Program-made: the position numbers and the translations under genes
Shown: positions 1-9,133 of the stretch, one piece after another
Numbering within the stretch: position 1 is the stretch's first letter
Layout of the letters: each line of letters opens with the position of its first letter
Notes under the pieces: generated by a model
Database searches by the model: none
What the model was told of the DNA's origin: nothing
What the model saw: the letters and a program-made list of their open reading frames with translations, nothing else
Source: a virus
Reading direction: 5' to 3' (one strand)
Virus record (IMG/VR): IMGVR_UViG_3300045996_002286
Coordinates: 1-47,500 of that record
Length of the DNA: 47,500 nt

Positions 1-1
1 G

Positions 2-1402
2 GAAACCGTCTCCTTCTGGGTAGACAGCCTGTTCTACGCCTCTTTCGCCCTGGCCGATACGGGCGGGATGATCTTCGACCGGACCACCATCGGCGGGCAG
101 CGCACCGGCACCAGCACGGTCACCAACCAGCTTCCGAACGGCTCTCTGTCGGGGCGGGTGTGGTATCGCAACGCGGCTTCCACCGACGCTGAAGTGCAGG
201 CGTGGGGACTGGCAAACCGGGAGCGGTACGACCTGCCGGTATTCCAGAAGCATACGAAGATCGGCGCGACGGACAAGCACAACGCGTTTACCTCTGTCGA
301 GCGTTGGAACGGGAAGCTCTGGCTGACCTACCGGGAAGCGACGGACCACTTCAACCCGCCCGGCGTGGTGCGGCTCTGGGTGAGCGACGACGACGGCGAC
401 ACCTGGACCCTCGCCAGGACGACAGGGGATGCCATCACCCTGCCCACCCTGGACTATCGCGACCCGCACCTGGTATCCACGCCGGGACGGCTGTTCTGGT
501 ACTACCTGGAGGTAGACGCCGCGCAAAGCCCCACGCGGGGAACCTATGTCACCTACACCGATGACGGAGTGACGTGGAGTACGCCGGTTCTCGTGGGACT
601 GCGCGGGTGGTGGGGATGGTCGCCCACGTACACCGACGCAGACGAATTCCTGGCGATCTTCTACAACCTCGAAAGCCCACTGGATGTGCAGGACGCCAGC
701 AACACCACACCCATCGTGGTGACTACCACGTCCGCGCATGACCTGGAAACCGGTATGCAGGTGGCCGTGGCCGACGTGGTCGGGAACACGGCGGCGAACG
801 GGACCTGGACTGTCACGGTTCTGACGCCTACTACCCTGTCCCTGGATACCAGCGTAGGGAATGGGGCCTATGTCTCCGGGGGCACCGTGACCCCTTCCCG
901 ACAGGCTTTGTACTCGAGCGTGGACGGATTGGACTGGACGCTCCTGATCGGCGGGTTCAACGCCACCCAGGCTGCTACCGAAGCGAAGGTCATCAAGCTC
1001 GCTGACGATACCTATCTCTCCATGTCGCGCGTGGATAGCTCCACCACCTACATCCTGGGCACGGCCTCCGTAGCGGCAGGGCCGTGGTCTTTCTCGACCA
1101 AGAACTACCAGTTTCAGTGCCCGATGGTCCTCCGGCTCTCGGATGGGCGGGTGCTGTGCAGTGGGCGCATCATCGGCCAGCAGTGCCCGCTGGATATTCT
1201 CGACCCCGCGACGGGGCTGATTAACCGCTTCGCCCAGGTCGGCACTGTCACTGAGAGCGCCTATCCCGGCCTGTGCGAAGTGCCCGCGCCTGCCGGGGAA
1301 GACGGCATCTGGGTCGCGGTCAGTTGGTACACCCGCAACCTGGAAGGCGGCACGTACCGCGACATCCACTTCGCGCTAGTGAGGGTCCCTGATAATGCCT
1401 GA
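2..1402 (+). CDS. Sialidase-like tail protein, 5' end outside the window
   Basis: The reading frame is already open at the first codon, so the N-terminus is missing. Three Asp-box-like motifs of the BNR/sialidase type are visible: SDDDGDTW (383-406), TDDGVTW (557-577) and SSVDGLDW (914-937). This points to a six-bladed beta-propeller. Between the second and third motifs lies an inserted beta-rich segment (about 701-896, with the motif GNTAANGTW) of a kind that recurs in phage tail proteins. The likely role is receptor binding or glycan processing on the cell surface, since tail genes follow directly downstream. I did not identify a full set of sialidase active-site arginines, so enzymatic activity is unproven. 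It may be the same protein as the LamG gene at the right end if the genome is circular. Confidence 0.65.
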   Translation, partial: ETVSFWVDSLFYASFALADTGGMIFDRTTIGGQRTGTSTVTNQLPNGSLSGRVWYRNAASTDAEVQAWGLANRERYDLPVFQKHTKIGATDKHNAFTSVERWNGKLWLTYREATDHFNPPGVVRLWVSDDDGDTWTLARTTGDAITLPTLDYRDPHLVSTPGRLFWYYLEVDAAQSPTRGTYVTYTDDGVTWSTPVLVGLRGWWGWSPTYTDADEFLAIFYNLESPLDVQDASNTTPIVVTTTSAHDLETGMQVAVADVVGNTAANGTWTVTVLTPTTLSLDTSVGNGAYVSGGTVTPSRQALYSSVDGLDWTLLIGGFNATQAATEAKVIKLADDTYLSMSRVDSSTTYILGTASVAAGPWSFSTKNYQFQCPMVLRLSDGRVLCSGRIIGQQCPLDILDPATGLINRFAQVGTVTESAYPGLCEVPAPAGEDGIWVAVSWYTRNLEGGTYRDIHFALVRVPDNA

Positions 1403-1625
1403 TGCACCGTTCGCGCCCCGCCATCTCACCGCGCCAGAGGTGGCGGAAAGCACCGGCCCGCTCCTGAAGCGAGGAGAGGCGGGCATCCTCCAGGCGCAGA
1501 TCGACGTGCTGGCCGCCAAGGCGAACCTGGAAGCCGCCGAGGCGACCCTGAAGCAGCAGCTGGACTATCAGGCGACCCTGGAACGACATTTGGGGCACGC
1601 GCCCACCACGGAGCAACAGCCATGA
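1395..1625 (+). CDS. Small coiled-coil protein, unknown function
   Basis: A 76-residue protein whose middle (about residues 22-66) is alanine-, leucine- and glutamate/lysine-rich with heptad-like spacing, so a coiled coil is likely. Its ATG overlaps the end of the sialidase-like gene by 8 bases and its stop overlaps the next gene as ATGA, so it sits inside a translationally coupled tail operon. It could be a small fibre-associated or assembly protein. No family was recognised. Confidence 0.6.
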   Translation: MPDAPFAPRHLTAPEVAESTGPLLKRGEAGILQAQIDVLAAKANLEAAEATLKQQLDYQATLERHLGHAPTTEQQP

Positions 1626-2494
1626 GTGTAGGCGCATCAGTTGTGGGCGCGACCCAGTTCGGGGATCTGGATATTCTCGCCAGCGTCCCGTTCGCCACGG
1701 TTGAAGATGACGATCTGGTAGCGAACGGGCGGAAGCTCTCCCTGGTAGGGGCGCTGGGCCTGAGCGGCGCGCAGGGCATCAAGCACCTGTACGCGGAAGG
1801 CGCAGGCGATATCGCCACCTTCTGGGATGTGGACGCGCTGGAAGCGGAAACGCAGCGCTTCTCCAAGCGGAACTTCTTCTGGACGAACACCACCGGGGGT
1901 GCGCGGGAGGAGTGGTTCAACGGCACGAGCGCCAAGACCCTTGTGCACCGGCTGGAAGCCGCATTGGGCGGAACCTCCATTATCGCGGCAGGCGGCGGTA
2001 AGGTGAACTTCGGCTTCGACGGTTCCCTGCACGGCTCGGCCCGCGTGGGTTTCACCTTCGTGGATGGCGGCGTGTTGCTCCCGGTGATGACCGGCGCAGA
2101 GCGAGACGCGATCAATGCCGGAGCCTTCACGCCCGGCATCATGCTCTACAACTCGACCACCGGGCAGATGGACGTGCGCGGCGCGGCGAGCTGGCTCTCG
2201 GTGGTGGCGAACGCCATCGGGGGAGCGGCGGCAGGCTACAAGGTGGCGCGGGGCGAGACGGCGCTGGATGGCTCCAACCCGACCACCGTAGCGACCGGCC
2301 TGACTTCCATCGTGGCCGCCATCGTGGGCCTGAAGGGGTCCGTCGCGCCTGGCGTCGGCACCTCTCTCGTCACCTATACCACTTCCGGCGCAGACCTCTC
2401 CCTCTACGGGTGGAAGCCGACCGGCGCGGGCGACTGCACCCTCATTGCCAGCACCGGCACGGAAACGGTCGGCTGGGTCGCGATAGGAACCTAA
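1622..2494 (+). CDS. Tail fibre-like structural protein
   Basis: A 290-residue protein rich in Gly, Ala, Thr and Ser, as in beta-structured fibre proteins. Around residues 158-195 it has the arrangement seen at the tips of many phage fibres: a stretch reading roughly AERDAINAGAFTPGIM, then YNSTTGQMDVRG and a Trp-containing strand (ASWLSV). The C-terminal 90 residues are again Thr/Gly-rich beta sequence. The start ATG is coupled to the preceding stop through ATGA. The likely location is the distal tail. The function is inferred from composition, motif and position among tail genes. Confidence 0.6.
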   Translation: MSVGASVVGATQFGDLDILASVPFATVEDDDLVANGRKLSLVGALGLSGAQGIKHLYAEGAGDIATFWDVDALEAETQRFSKRNFFWTNTTGGAREEWFNGTSAKTLVHRLEAALGGTSIIAAGGGKVNFGFDGSLHGSARVGFTFVDGGVLLPVMTGAERDAINAGAFTPGIMLYNSTTGQMDVRGAASWLSVVANAIGGAAAGYKVARGETALDGSNPTTVATGLTSIVAAIVGLKGSVAPGVGTSLVTYTTSGADLSLYGWKPTGAGDCTLIASTGTETVGWVAIGT

Positions 2495-2497
2495 AGC

Positions 2498-2839
2498 ATG
2501 GCTATTACCTACGTTACCCGGATGACCTTCGCCAAGCTGGGCAGCAACAACGCCGGGCTGCAAGACAGCGTTGTTTACAAGATCGTGGATGAGAACGAAG
2601 CGATAGTCTCATTGCCCTCAAATACGAACGTGAAAGAGAGCCAGGTAGCAGGAAACTACCACGTTCGCGGAGGCGTGCAGGTGCCCTACAACTGGCGCGG
2701 GCGGGTGCTGTGGTCGGCGGATGGCGGCGCGACGTGGCTCGCAGAGGAGGCGGAAGACCTGGGCGTGTACGTGGAGATTTTCGCGGGCTTGCTGGCGGCA
2801 GCGGGCGCGGATGATGGCGTGTCGCCGGGAGCGATGTAG
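2498..2839 (+). CDS. Hypothetical tail-module protein
   Basis: A 113-residue protein starting 3 bases after the fibre-like gene and ending one base inside the adaptor gene. It holds one short Asp-box-like stretch (SADGGATW, about residues 73-80), suggesting a small beta-rich domain, and a Gly/Ala-rich C-terminus. It may be a fibre chaperone or a minor structural protein. No family was recognised. Confidence 0.6.
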   Translation: MAITYVTRMTFAKLGSNNAGLQDSVVYKIVDENEAIVSLPSNTNVKESQVAGNYHVRGGVQVPYNWRGRVLWSADGGATWLAEEAEDLGVYVEIFAGLLAAAGADDGVSPGAM

Positions 2840-3540
2840 TGATCCTCTCCGAGTTGCGTAAAGCGTGCCGCCTGGAATACCTGGGCCTCTTCGATGACGA
2901 GGAAGATGCCGTCTACACGAACGACGCGCTGAACCACCTCATCAACGCGGCACACCAGCGCCTGGCAGAGGTGTGTGACCTGTACCGCACCACCAAGACG
3001 TTTGATATTCCGGTCGGGGATCGGGGCACCTCCTACGTTGGCCTGCCGCCTGAAGTCTACATGGTGGTGCCGGATGCGGTGCGCACCTGGGACGGCACGA
3101 GCGAAACCACGCTCACCTACCGCGAGGAGGCGGGCCTGGTGCGGGGCGGGCCGCTCGCCAACGTTGAGAACGGCGCTCCCTCTTCCTACTACCTGCGGGC
3201 CGGTGCCGAGCGTGGGCGCTCCCTGATGATTATCATGCAGCCGGGCGCGACCGCTGCCGTTACGGACGGCCTGCGCGTGGGCTGCTGGATCTTCCCGGCG
3301 CTGCTGACGGACGAGCTAACGAAGAACTCTCCCGCCTTCTGGGATGCGGAACACCAGTGCATCGTGACGCAGGTAGTGGCGGGAATGGCGCGGATCGACC
3401 GGAACCGGGGGCGCACCGATGCCCCAGTAGAAGAAACGCGTCGCGACGCCAGGGAAGCCGAGGACCGCCTGCGGGACATCGCGCAGCGCTCGCGGCGGCC
3501 AGGCGGGGTGCGACGCGTGCAGTATGTGGAGGAGTGGTGA
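2839..3540 (+). CDS. Head-tail adaptor protein (phage adaptor family)
   Basis: A 233-residue protein with the hallmarks of podovirus head-tail adaptors. It has an N-terminal helical segment with the signature TNDALNHLINAAHQRLAE (about residues 27-44), a central beta-rich part, and a charged C-terminal helix (RRDAREAEDRLRDIAQRSRR). Such proteins form the ring below the portal and receive the tail nozzle. It starts at GTG, whose first base is the last base of the preceding TAG. It lies two genes upstream of the large nozzle-like protein, the usual podovirus order. The family assignment is by pattern and context, and the precise homologue is not established. Confidence 0.65.
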   Translation: MILSELRKACRLEYLGLFDDEEDAVYTNDALNHLINAAHQRLAEVCDLYRTTKTFDIPVGDRGTSYVGLPPEVYMVVPDAVRTWDGTSETTLTYREEAGLVRGGPLANVENGAPSSYYLRAGAERGRSLMIIMQPGATAAVTDGLRVGCWIFPALLTDELTKNSPAFWDAEHQCIVTQVVAGMARIDRNRGRTDAPVEETRRDAREAEDRLRDIAQRSRRPGGVRRVQYVEEW

Positions 3541-3902
3541 TGACGCTTGAGCAAGCGGTGGAAGTGCTGAACCGGGAGAGGCACAACAATTTCGAGCACT
3601 GGAGCGAAGGCATTCCACTAGCGGAAGGCTTTCCTGGAACTGTCTACGGCCTAGAAGACGGCGACGGTTTAAGCCAGACACGCCTCACCGAGTTTGAAGC
3701 CATCGCCATTGCCGAGAAGCTGGAACGTGACCACTCCCAGGATCTAGCGGAACTGAAGAAAGCGGTTTTGCTCCTCAATCAATCACTTGTCAGCGGTAAG
3801 AACCCGCTACTTCACAGCGACGGTTTTGGAAATTCCTGCCTTTGCGACGACTGTATGACCGTTGTGAGGGCGCTAGGGATTGCGAGAGGGGCGAAAGTCT
3901 AA
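3540..3902 (+). CDS. Small paralogous protein A (LN-H-W / EA-IAE family)
   Basis: A 120-residue protein coupled to the adaptor gene through a TGATG overlap. I chose the ATG at 3540 because the longer open frame upstream only shadows the adaptor gene. The N-terminal 60 residues contain AVEVLNRERH, then W at residue 20, then FEAIAIAEKLERD. The same layout occurs in the proteins at 39111-39374 and 41679-41864, so this phage carries three relatives. The C-terminal half is unique and has four cysteines in a CLCDDC-type cluster. Function unknown; the shared part is helical and could be a small binding module. Confidence 0.65.
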   Translation: MTLEQAVEVLNRERHNNFEHWSEGIPLAEGFPGTVYGLEDGDGLSQTRLTEFEAIAIAEKLERDHSQDLAELKKAVLLLNQSLVSGKNPLLHSDGFGNSCLCDDCMTVVRALGIARGAKV

Positions 3903-6251
3903 ATGCCACGCGGCCTCTACGGCGCAACCGACCTCACCATCAGCCAGTTTCGCGGCGTGGTGGAGGACACGGACCCCACGGAGCTAGACGCCGACCGCGC
4001 CGCCGCGTGCCTGAACGTTGATTTTCGCGGGGAAGTGCTACGGAAGCGCCTGGGCAAAGTCCCCTACGCCGCGACGAACACGGGGAACTTCCCGATCCTG
4101 GGCCTGCACGCCTACTATCCCAAGGACGGCAGCGACCGCATTCTCCTTCAGGCGGGCGTCAACGGTACCTTTGCCGACCAGGGCGCGGGCTTTGTCCACG
4201 ACCTGGGGATGAGTATAGCGGGCACGGATGGCGTCGACTTCACCCCGTTTCAGGACCGGGTATACATCGGGAACTACATCGGCGGGTTGTATCGCTGGGA
4301 TGGCGATCCCTCGCAGCCAGCGGAGCCGGTAGAAAGCCCGATCCCGCCCGTGCTGAACACGCCGACCACCACGGTTGTTGTGGGCCAGGATTGCGCGGAC
4401 GCGACCGATTGGACAGCTTCAGATCCCGACCTGACCGCTAACGACCTGACGATGGGCGGCACGCCGGTCCTGCATATCATCGCGACGACCAGCGTTTCCG
4501 AGGGGGAATATCTGGAGGCGCAGTGGTCTGCGGGGGCAACCCTGGACCTCTCGCAGGTGGATAAGATCGGCCTCTCCCTCTATGGCATTTCCGGCCCCGG
4601 CACGATGATCCAGATCGGGATCATGGACAATGCGGGGGTCATTCAGTGGATCGACCCGACGATTTCCGCTGAAGTCGGTTGGTCCTGGGAAAAGCACGAG
4701 GTAGACATCTCCTCGATTGATCCCGCCGACCGCGACGCTTCCACCGGGCTAGCGATTGCCTGGGTGTCGGGGCCAAGCGCGGGGATTACCTACCCCTACG
4801 GGATACTGATAGGCCCCATCTACCTCGTGGCGGGCTTTGAAGCGGACACGTACCGCTACTACATGACCCACTACAACGAGGACCGGCTGTACGAAAGCGC
4901 GCCTTCAAATGCGGGGGTAGTCACGCTGGCTCCGCAGCATCGAGTGTACTCCATCGACCTGCTGGTGTCGTATGGCGGCGCAGACGTATCCCATGTGCGG
5001 ATTTACCGCCACAGGGACGACGCGCCGTATGCGAAGCCGCTGCTGGTGGCGGAAATCCCCAACGATAGCGTGCTGGCGACGTACGAGGATCAACGCTCTG
5101 ACGCCGACTTGCTCCTGGAAGGCGCAGAGACGCTGACCACGCAGTACCAGATCGACCCGCCCCACGCGAAGACATACGCCATTGTGGGGAACCGGATGCT
5201 GGCCGGGGCGTGCATCATCGACGGGGAGTACCGCCCGTGGTCGTTGTATCTCTCCTACTATGGGCGGCCACACGCCTTTGCCTCGGCGCAGGACGCGGCT
5301 GACCCGCTGGCGGGTGGGTTCATCGACCTGGGAGAGAAGGACGCGATTGTCCGTATAATTGACATCGACGGGAACGCGGTAATCTTCTGCGAGCGGTCTA
5401 TCTGGACCCTAGAAGGGACGGGCTGGGATGATTTCATACTCCGTAAGCGGGCAAGTGTCGGTCTTGATGCTCGCTGGGGCGTGGGAACGTACGGGAGGCT
5501 GCTCCTATTCCTTGCGTCCGACGGTATCAGAGCTCTCGCGCTATCGTTTGGCGCGGATCAACAGTTCTCTACCTGGACAGTCTCCGAACCCGTCGCCACC
5601 CGCCTGCGCGCCATCCCCAAAGCCTACCGCCACCGAACCGCCTTCGGGATAGACGAGCGGGAACGACTGCACGTCAGCTATACCGCCCCTGGCTCGACGG
5701 TGAACAATGCCGCCGTGGTGCTGGACCTCCAGCAGCCAGGGGCGCTCACGAACAAGCAGGACCCGACGCGCCCCGGCTGGACCCGCTACGAGGACTGGGG
5801 CTTCTCGGTCTTCCACACGCTGAAGCGCGGCGGCGGGGATGACGGCGAACTCCTCGGCGGCGATGTGGCGGTGGGTCGCGTGTGGCGGCTCCATCGGAGC
5901 GCAGCGGGCGCGGACCTGGAGACGGACAACGGCGACCTGATTGCCTGGAGCTACACCGGGCCGTGTGTGGATATGGCGCGCGGGAAGACGGCTGACTTGG
6001 TGTATCTCGGCGCGGAGTTGGACCCGGCTCCCGGCGAGGAAGTAACGCTTTCCGTGGTGCTGGACCGGGGCGCATCGACGGAGGAGAAGACGGCTTCCCT
6101 CGGCGCACAGACGGCGGGGATCGTGACGCTACAGCCACGCCTGCCGGTGCGCCGCGCCCGTTACGTGCAGTGGGGCATCAGCGGGGAGCAGGACGTGGCG
6201 ATGAGGGTGCGGAGTGGTGGCGTGGGGTTTTATGCGCCGAAGGTGAGGTGA
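3903..6251 (+). CDS. Large beta-rich tail protein, nozzle or tail-tubular type
   Basis: A 782-residue protein that starts directly after the preceding stop. The N-terminus has the pattern of phage nozzle or stabilisation proteins: N-V-D-F-R-G-x-V-L-x-K-R-L-G near residues 38-52, followed by repeated beta strands such as FQDRVYIGNYIGGLYRWDG. The middle (about 155-310) looks like an inserted beta-sandwich resembling a carbohydrate-binding fold. Later there is a typical stretch with SIWTLEGTGWDDF and GRLLLFLASDGI. The expected role is the distal tail tube that binds the adaptor ring and carries fibres. Position after the adaptor gene supports this. The inserted domain may contribute to host-surface binding (inference). 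Confidence 0.65.
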   Translation: MPRGLYGATDLTISQFRGVVEDTDPTELDADRAAACLNVDFRGEVLRKRLGKVPYAATNTGNFPILGLHAYYPKDGSDRILLQAGVNGTFADQGAGFVHDLGMSIAGTDGVDFTPFQDRVYIGNYIGGLYRWDGDPSQPAEPVESPIPPVLNTPTTTVVVGQDCADATDWTASDPDLTANDLTMGGTPVLHIIATTSVSEGEYLEAQWSAGATLDLSQVDKIGLSLYGISGPGTMIQIGIMDNAGVIQWIDPTISAEVGWSWEKHEVDISSIDPADRDASTGLAIAWVSGPSAGITYPYGILIGPIYLVAGFEADTYRYYMTHYNEDRLYESAPSNAGVVTLAPQHRVYSIDLLVSYGGADVSHVRIYRHRDDAPYAKPLLVAEIPNDSVLATYEDQRSDADLLLEGAETLTTQYQIDPPHAKTYAIVGNRMLAGACIIDGEYRPWSLYLSYYGRPHAFASAQDAADPLAGGFIDLGEKDAIVRIIDIDGNAVIFCERSIWTLEGTGWDDFILRKRASVGLDARWGVGTYGRLLLFLASDGIRALALSFGADQQFSTWTVSEPVATRLRAIPKAYRHRTAFGIDERERLHVSYTAPGSTVNNAAVVLDLQQPGALTNKQDPTRPGWTRYEDWGFSVFHTLKRGGGDDGELLGGDVAVGRVWRLHRSAAGADLETDNGDLIAWSYTGPCVDMARGKTADLVYLGAELDPAPGEEVTLSVVLDRGASTEEKTASLGAQTAGIVTLQPRLPVRRARYVQWGISGEQDVAMRVRSGGVGFYAPKVR

Positions 6252-6255
6252 GATA

Positions 6256-6582
6256 ATGTGTGTCTGCAACCCTTCAATTAGAACTCCCTGGTGCGGCAAG
6301 CCAGGCTGCGAGATGCCGGAACAGAAGCCGAGGGTGACGCTCTGGCGGAAGAAGCCAGTCGTCGTAGAGGCTCACCAGTGGTTCAGCGGAGAAAGCGTGC
6401 CGGGTGTCTGCCGCTGCTTTACTCCCGAATTCGACAACGCACCTCACGTCCACACGATCCACCAGGACCAAGCTGTTCGCCTATGTGATGGTGATTACAT
6501 CATCCCGGAAGGCGACGGATTCCACTACTACCCGGTGAAGCCCGACATTTTCAAGGCGACCTACGAGCCGGTAGAGAGGTAA
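6256..6582 (+). CDS. Conserved small phage protein, Cys-rich N-terminus
   Basis: A 108-residue protein in two parts. Residues 1-20 are cysteine-rich (CVCNPSIRTPWCGKPGC), a motif that recurs in short phage proteins and could bind a metal. The rest has the pattern KKPVVVEAHQW near the start, then GDYIIPEGDGFHYYPVKPDIF, then TYEPV. This second pattern is familiar from many phage and prophage hypothetical proteins whose function is not known. It is set 4 bases after the nozzle-like gene and 4 bases before the next gene, so it is probably co-expressed with the tail genes. Confidence 0.65.
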   Translation: MCVCNPSIRTPWCGKPGCEMPEQKPRVTLWRKKPVVVEAHQWFSGESVPGVCRCFTPEFDNAPHVHTIHQDQAVRLCDGDYIIPEGDGFHYYPVKPDIFKATYEPVER

Positions 6583-6586
6583 TTCA

Positions 6587-7564
6587 ATGGCCCTTCAATT
6601 CTCGGGCGGCCTCGCCGCACAACTGCGGAAGCGTCGCCAGCCAGGCGGCCCGGTGGTGAGCGGTCCCTTCGGCAGCATCACGCCGCAAGTCCCGCGCCCG
6701 CAACCGCCCCTTGGTTCCGCGCTGGGTGGCGCTCTGCCCGCTACGTCGCCCCTGCCGGCACGCGGCGGCGCACTCCCCTTGCCGCCGCAGCAAGGGGCAG
6801 GGATCGGCTTTGGTGGCGGCCTGGCCTCGCAGCTCGCACAACGTCCGCAAATGGGCGCGAGCAACCTGCCGGTGCCGATCCAGCCGCAACCGTCGCAGAT
6901 GCAGCCGCAGGAGATGGCGCTCCAGGCTCCCACGCAACCCGACCCTACGGGGATGAGCTACGGGGGACGCACGCCGCCCCGGCTGAACCCGCGCCAGATC
7001 GGGAAACGCTCCGCTAATCAGGCGTTCCGTCGCCAGCAGCAGATGTGGGGGGAGTACCTGAAGCCCGCCCTGGAACGGCTACGGGAGCAGGCGAACACCG
7101 ACCGCTTCAGTGACACGGAGCGCGCCCACTACCTGGCACCGCAACTGGACGCCCTACGCCAGCAGCTACAGGGCGCAGAGGGCAGCCTGACGCGCCAGTT
7201 GCAGGAACGCGGCCTGGGAACCAGCAGCGGCATGGCTTCCGGCCTGGGCGCGTTGGCCGGCGCGGGGGCGCAAGCCCGTACCGGCGTGATCGGCGACCTG
7301 TTCAACCGTGAGGAAGACCGGCAGAGCCGCGCGCAGGAGATGCAGCTCCAGATCAGCCAGGCGCTGGCGACCGGGCAGCAAGGGCTGGCCGCGCAACTCG
7401 CGAACCAGCTTCGCCAACTGGACCTGCAAGAGCAAGCGTACCGAGACTCGCAGGAGGGCGGCGGGCTTGGCGACCTCTTCGGCGGCGTGCTGGGCGGCCT
7501 GGGTGGCTTGGCAGGTCTGGCAGGCTCGATGGGCTGGAACCCGTTCGGCAGTCGGCGCAGGTAG
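6587..7564 (+). CDS. Putative ejection (internal virion) protein with Gly-rich hydrophobic C-terminus
   Basis: A 325-residue protein. Residues 1-125 are Pro/Gln/Gly-rich and probably disordered. Residues 135-290 are Gln/Arg/Ala-rich helical sequence. The C-terminus has a glycine-zipper-like hydrophobic stretch (GGLGDLFGGVLGGLGG) followed by a basic tail. This layout, and its place as first of three consecutive large genes after the nozzle-like gene, matches podovirus proteins that leave the capsid with the DNA and form a channel across the cell envelope. No sequence family was recognised, so the role rests on layout and position. Confidence 0.55.
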   Translation: MALQFSGGLAAQLRKRRQPGGPVVSGPFGSITPQVPRPQPPLGSALGGALPATSPLPARGGALPLPPQQGAGIGFGGGLASQLAQRPQMGASNLPVPIQPQPSQMQPQEMALQAPTQPDPTGMSYGGRTPPRLNPRQIGKRSANQAFRRQQQMWGEYLKPALERLREQANTDRFSDTERAHYLAPQLDALRQQLQGAEGSLTRQLQERGLGTSSGMASGLGALAGAGAQARTGVIGDLFNREEDRQSRAQEMQLQISQALATGQQGLAAQLANQLRQLDLQEQAYRDSQEGGGLGDLFGGVLGGLGGLAGLAGSMGWNPFGSRRR

Positions 7565-7573
7565 GAGGCGAAC

Positions 7574-9133
7574 GTGTCTTTTGGATACCCACCCTGGCGC
7601 GGGAAGCGCGACCAGACCCTTGCCGCACTCCAGGGCCTCTTCGCGGGCTTGCAGCAGGCAGGCCAGGGGTTCGCCATCGGCGCAGACCGCAGGCGGCAAG
7701 ATGATCGCTACCAGCAGGCGCAGGACTTCCAGGCGCGGCAGCACGCGGACGCCCAGGCTGAGCGGCAGCAGGCCCTGCTGGCACGCCTGGCGCAGTCGCG
7801 GGCCGAGGTAGACCCAGAGAACGCGCTCGCACACCTGGACCAGGCGGGCGGTTACGCGCAGGGGAAGCTGCGACCGCGCCTTCAGGTGCCTGGTGGTGAA
7901 AGCGCGCTGGCGGCGTTCAGCAAGGGCGCGTTTCCCGATGAGGAGCTGCGTCTCTCGCCTGCCGCCGCACCGATCACGCCGGGAAGGACGCCTGCCGCGA
8001 TTGCGCTGGAGCGGATGCTGGCGAAAGCGAAGCTGGACCATGAGAACCGTCTCGCGCTGGAGAATGTGCAGCAGAGCGGGTTGGACCGGCGCGCGGAAGC
8101 AGATCGGGCGGAACAGGAGCGGCGCAACCTCATTTCCTCGGGCACCACACTTCTCGGGCACGGCTACGAACCGGCCCTCATTCCCGGCGCGCAGGCGCAA
8201 CTGGGCGGCGCGCCACAACCGCAGGGTATCCCGCCCGACGTGCAGGCGAAGCTCCAGCAGCTATTCGGCGGGCTGACCCGCATCGGTGGCGGCGGCGGTA
8301 TTCCCGCCGCAATGACGGCTGCCGCGCCGCAGTTGGGTCCGCCCATCCCGCGCCCGCCTTCGGCACTGGAACGACTGGGGCCAAACCCGCGCGTGCAGGC
8401 AGATCTGGAACAGTCCCGCGCCGCCATCGCTGCCAGTCAGGCGGCAGAAGCGGCCTCGCGGGCTAACACCGGCTACACGCAGGAACGCACCGAGACGGAA
8501 CGCCTGATGCGTGGGCCGAAGATGGACGCCCTGCGGGCTGAAATCGATGCCAAGCGGCTGACCGGGGCGCAGGTAAAGGCTCGCATCGACTACATGCGCA
8601 AGCAGGGCCAGAGCATCGACCGCCGCGATGAGTTAGCCGCGCTGGACTATACCCGCCGCGTACGGGCTGACGAGGGGCGCGAGAACTATCAGGCCGGGCA
8701 GTTGGGGCTGGGCCGGGACCGCATCAACGAGGACGCCCGCCAGTTCGACGCCGAGGCTCCCTACCGCGCCGCTAGGACCGCGTACACGCAGCAGCAACTC
8801 GCCAAGCTGAACCCGAAGACCGCCGCGACTGTGCGCGGGCTGGACCAGCGCATCGGGCGACTGGAAGGGCAGATCAACCGCCTACGGACGAACGGCGAGG
8901 ACGACGCCGCCGACGCGCTGGAAGACAATCTGCTAGACCTGGTGCGGATGAAGGATGAGGCACTAAACGCTCCCGGCGCGGTGCAGGGTGGCGCATCCAG
9001 CGCGCGGCCTACCGCCCGCCCCAGAGTATCTGGTGGTACGCAGGCGCGCTCTCGGTTCATCGCCGAGATGCGGCGGCAGGGCTACTCCCCCGCCGAGGCA
9101 GCACGGAAGGCCGATAACGTGGGGCTAAAGTAG
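7574..9133 (+). CDS. Putative ejection (internal virion) protein, long helical
   Basis: A 519-residue protein that starts at GTG 7574, preceded by an AGGAGG ribosome binding site. It is dominated by Gln, Arg, Ala and Glu with long predicted coiled-coil stretches (about residues 30-75, 130-180, 280-440). The N-terminus has a Gly/Ala/Gln-rich helix (GLFAGLQQAGQG). The last 25 residues form a short helical unit (EMRRQGYSPAEAARKA). The gene abuts the 2116-residue ejection protein gene with no gap. Function inferred from position and composition only. Confidence 0.5.
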   Translation: MSFGYPPWRGKRDQTLAALQGLFAGLQQAGQGFAIGADRRRQDDRYQQAQDFQARQHADAQAERQQALLARLAQSRAEVDPENALAHLDQAGGYAQGKLRPRLQVPGGESALAAFSKGAFPDEELRLSPAAAPITPGRTPAAIALERMLAKAKLDHENRLALENVQQSGLDRRAEADRAEQERRNLISSGTTLLGHGYEPALIPGAQAQLGGAPQPQGIPPDVQAKLQQLFGGLTRIGGGGGIPAAMTAAAPQLGPPIPRPPSALERLGPNPRVQADLEQSRAAIAASQAAEAASRANTGYTQERTETERLMRGPKMDALRAEIDAKRLTGAQVKARIDYMRKQGQSIDRRDELAALDYTRRVRADEGRENYQAGQLGLGRDRINEDARQFDAEAPYRAARTAYTQQQLAKLNPKTAATVRGLDQRIGRLEGQINRLRTNGEDDAADALEDNLLDLVRMKDEALNAPGAVQGGASSARPTARPRVSGGTQARSRFIAEMRRQGYSPAEAARKADNVGLK

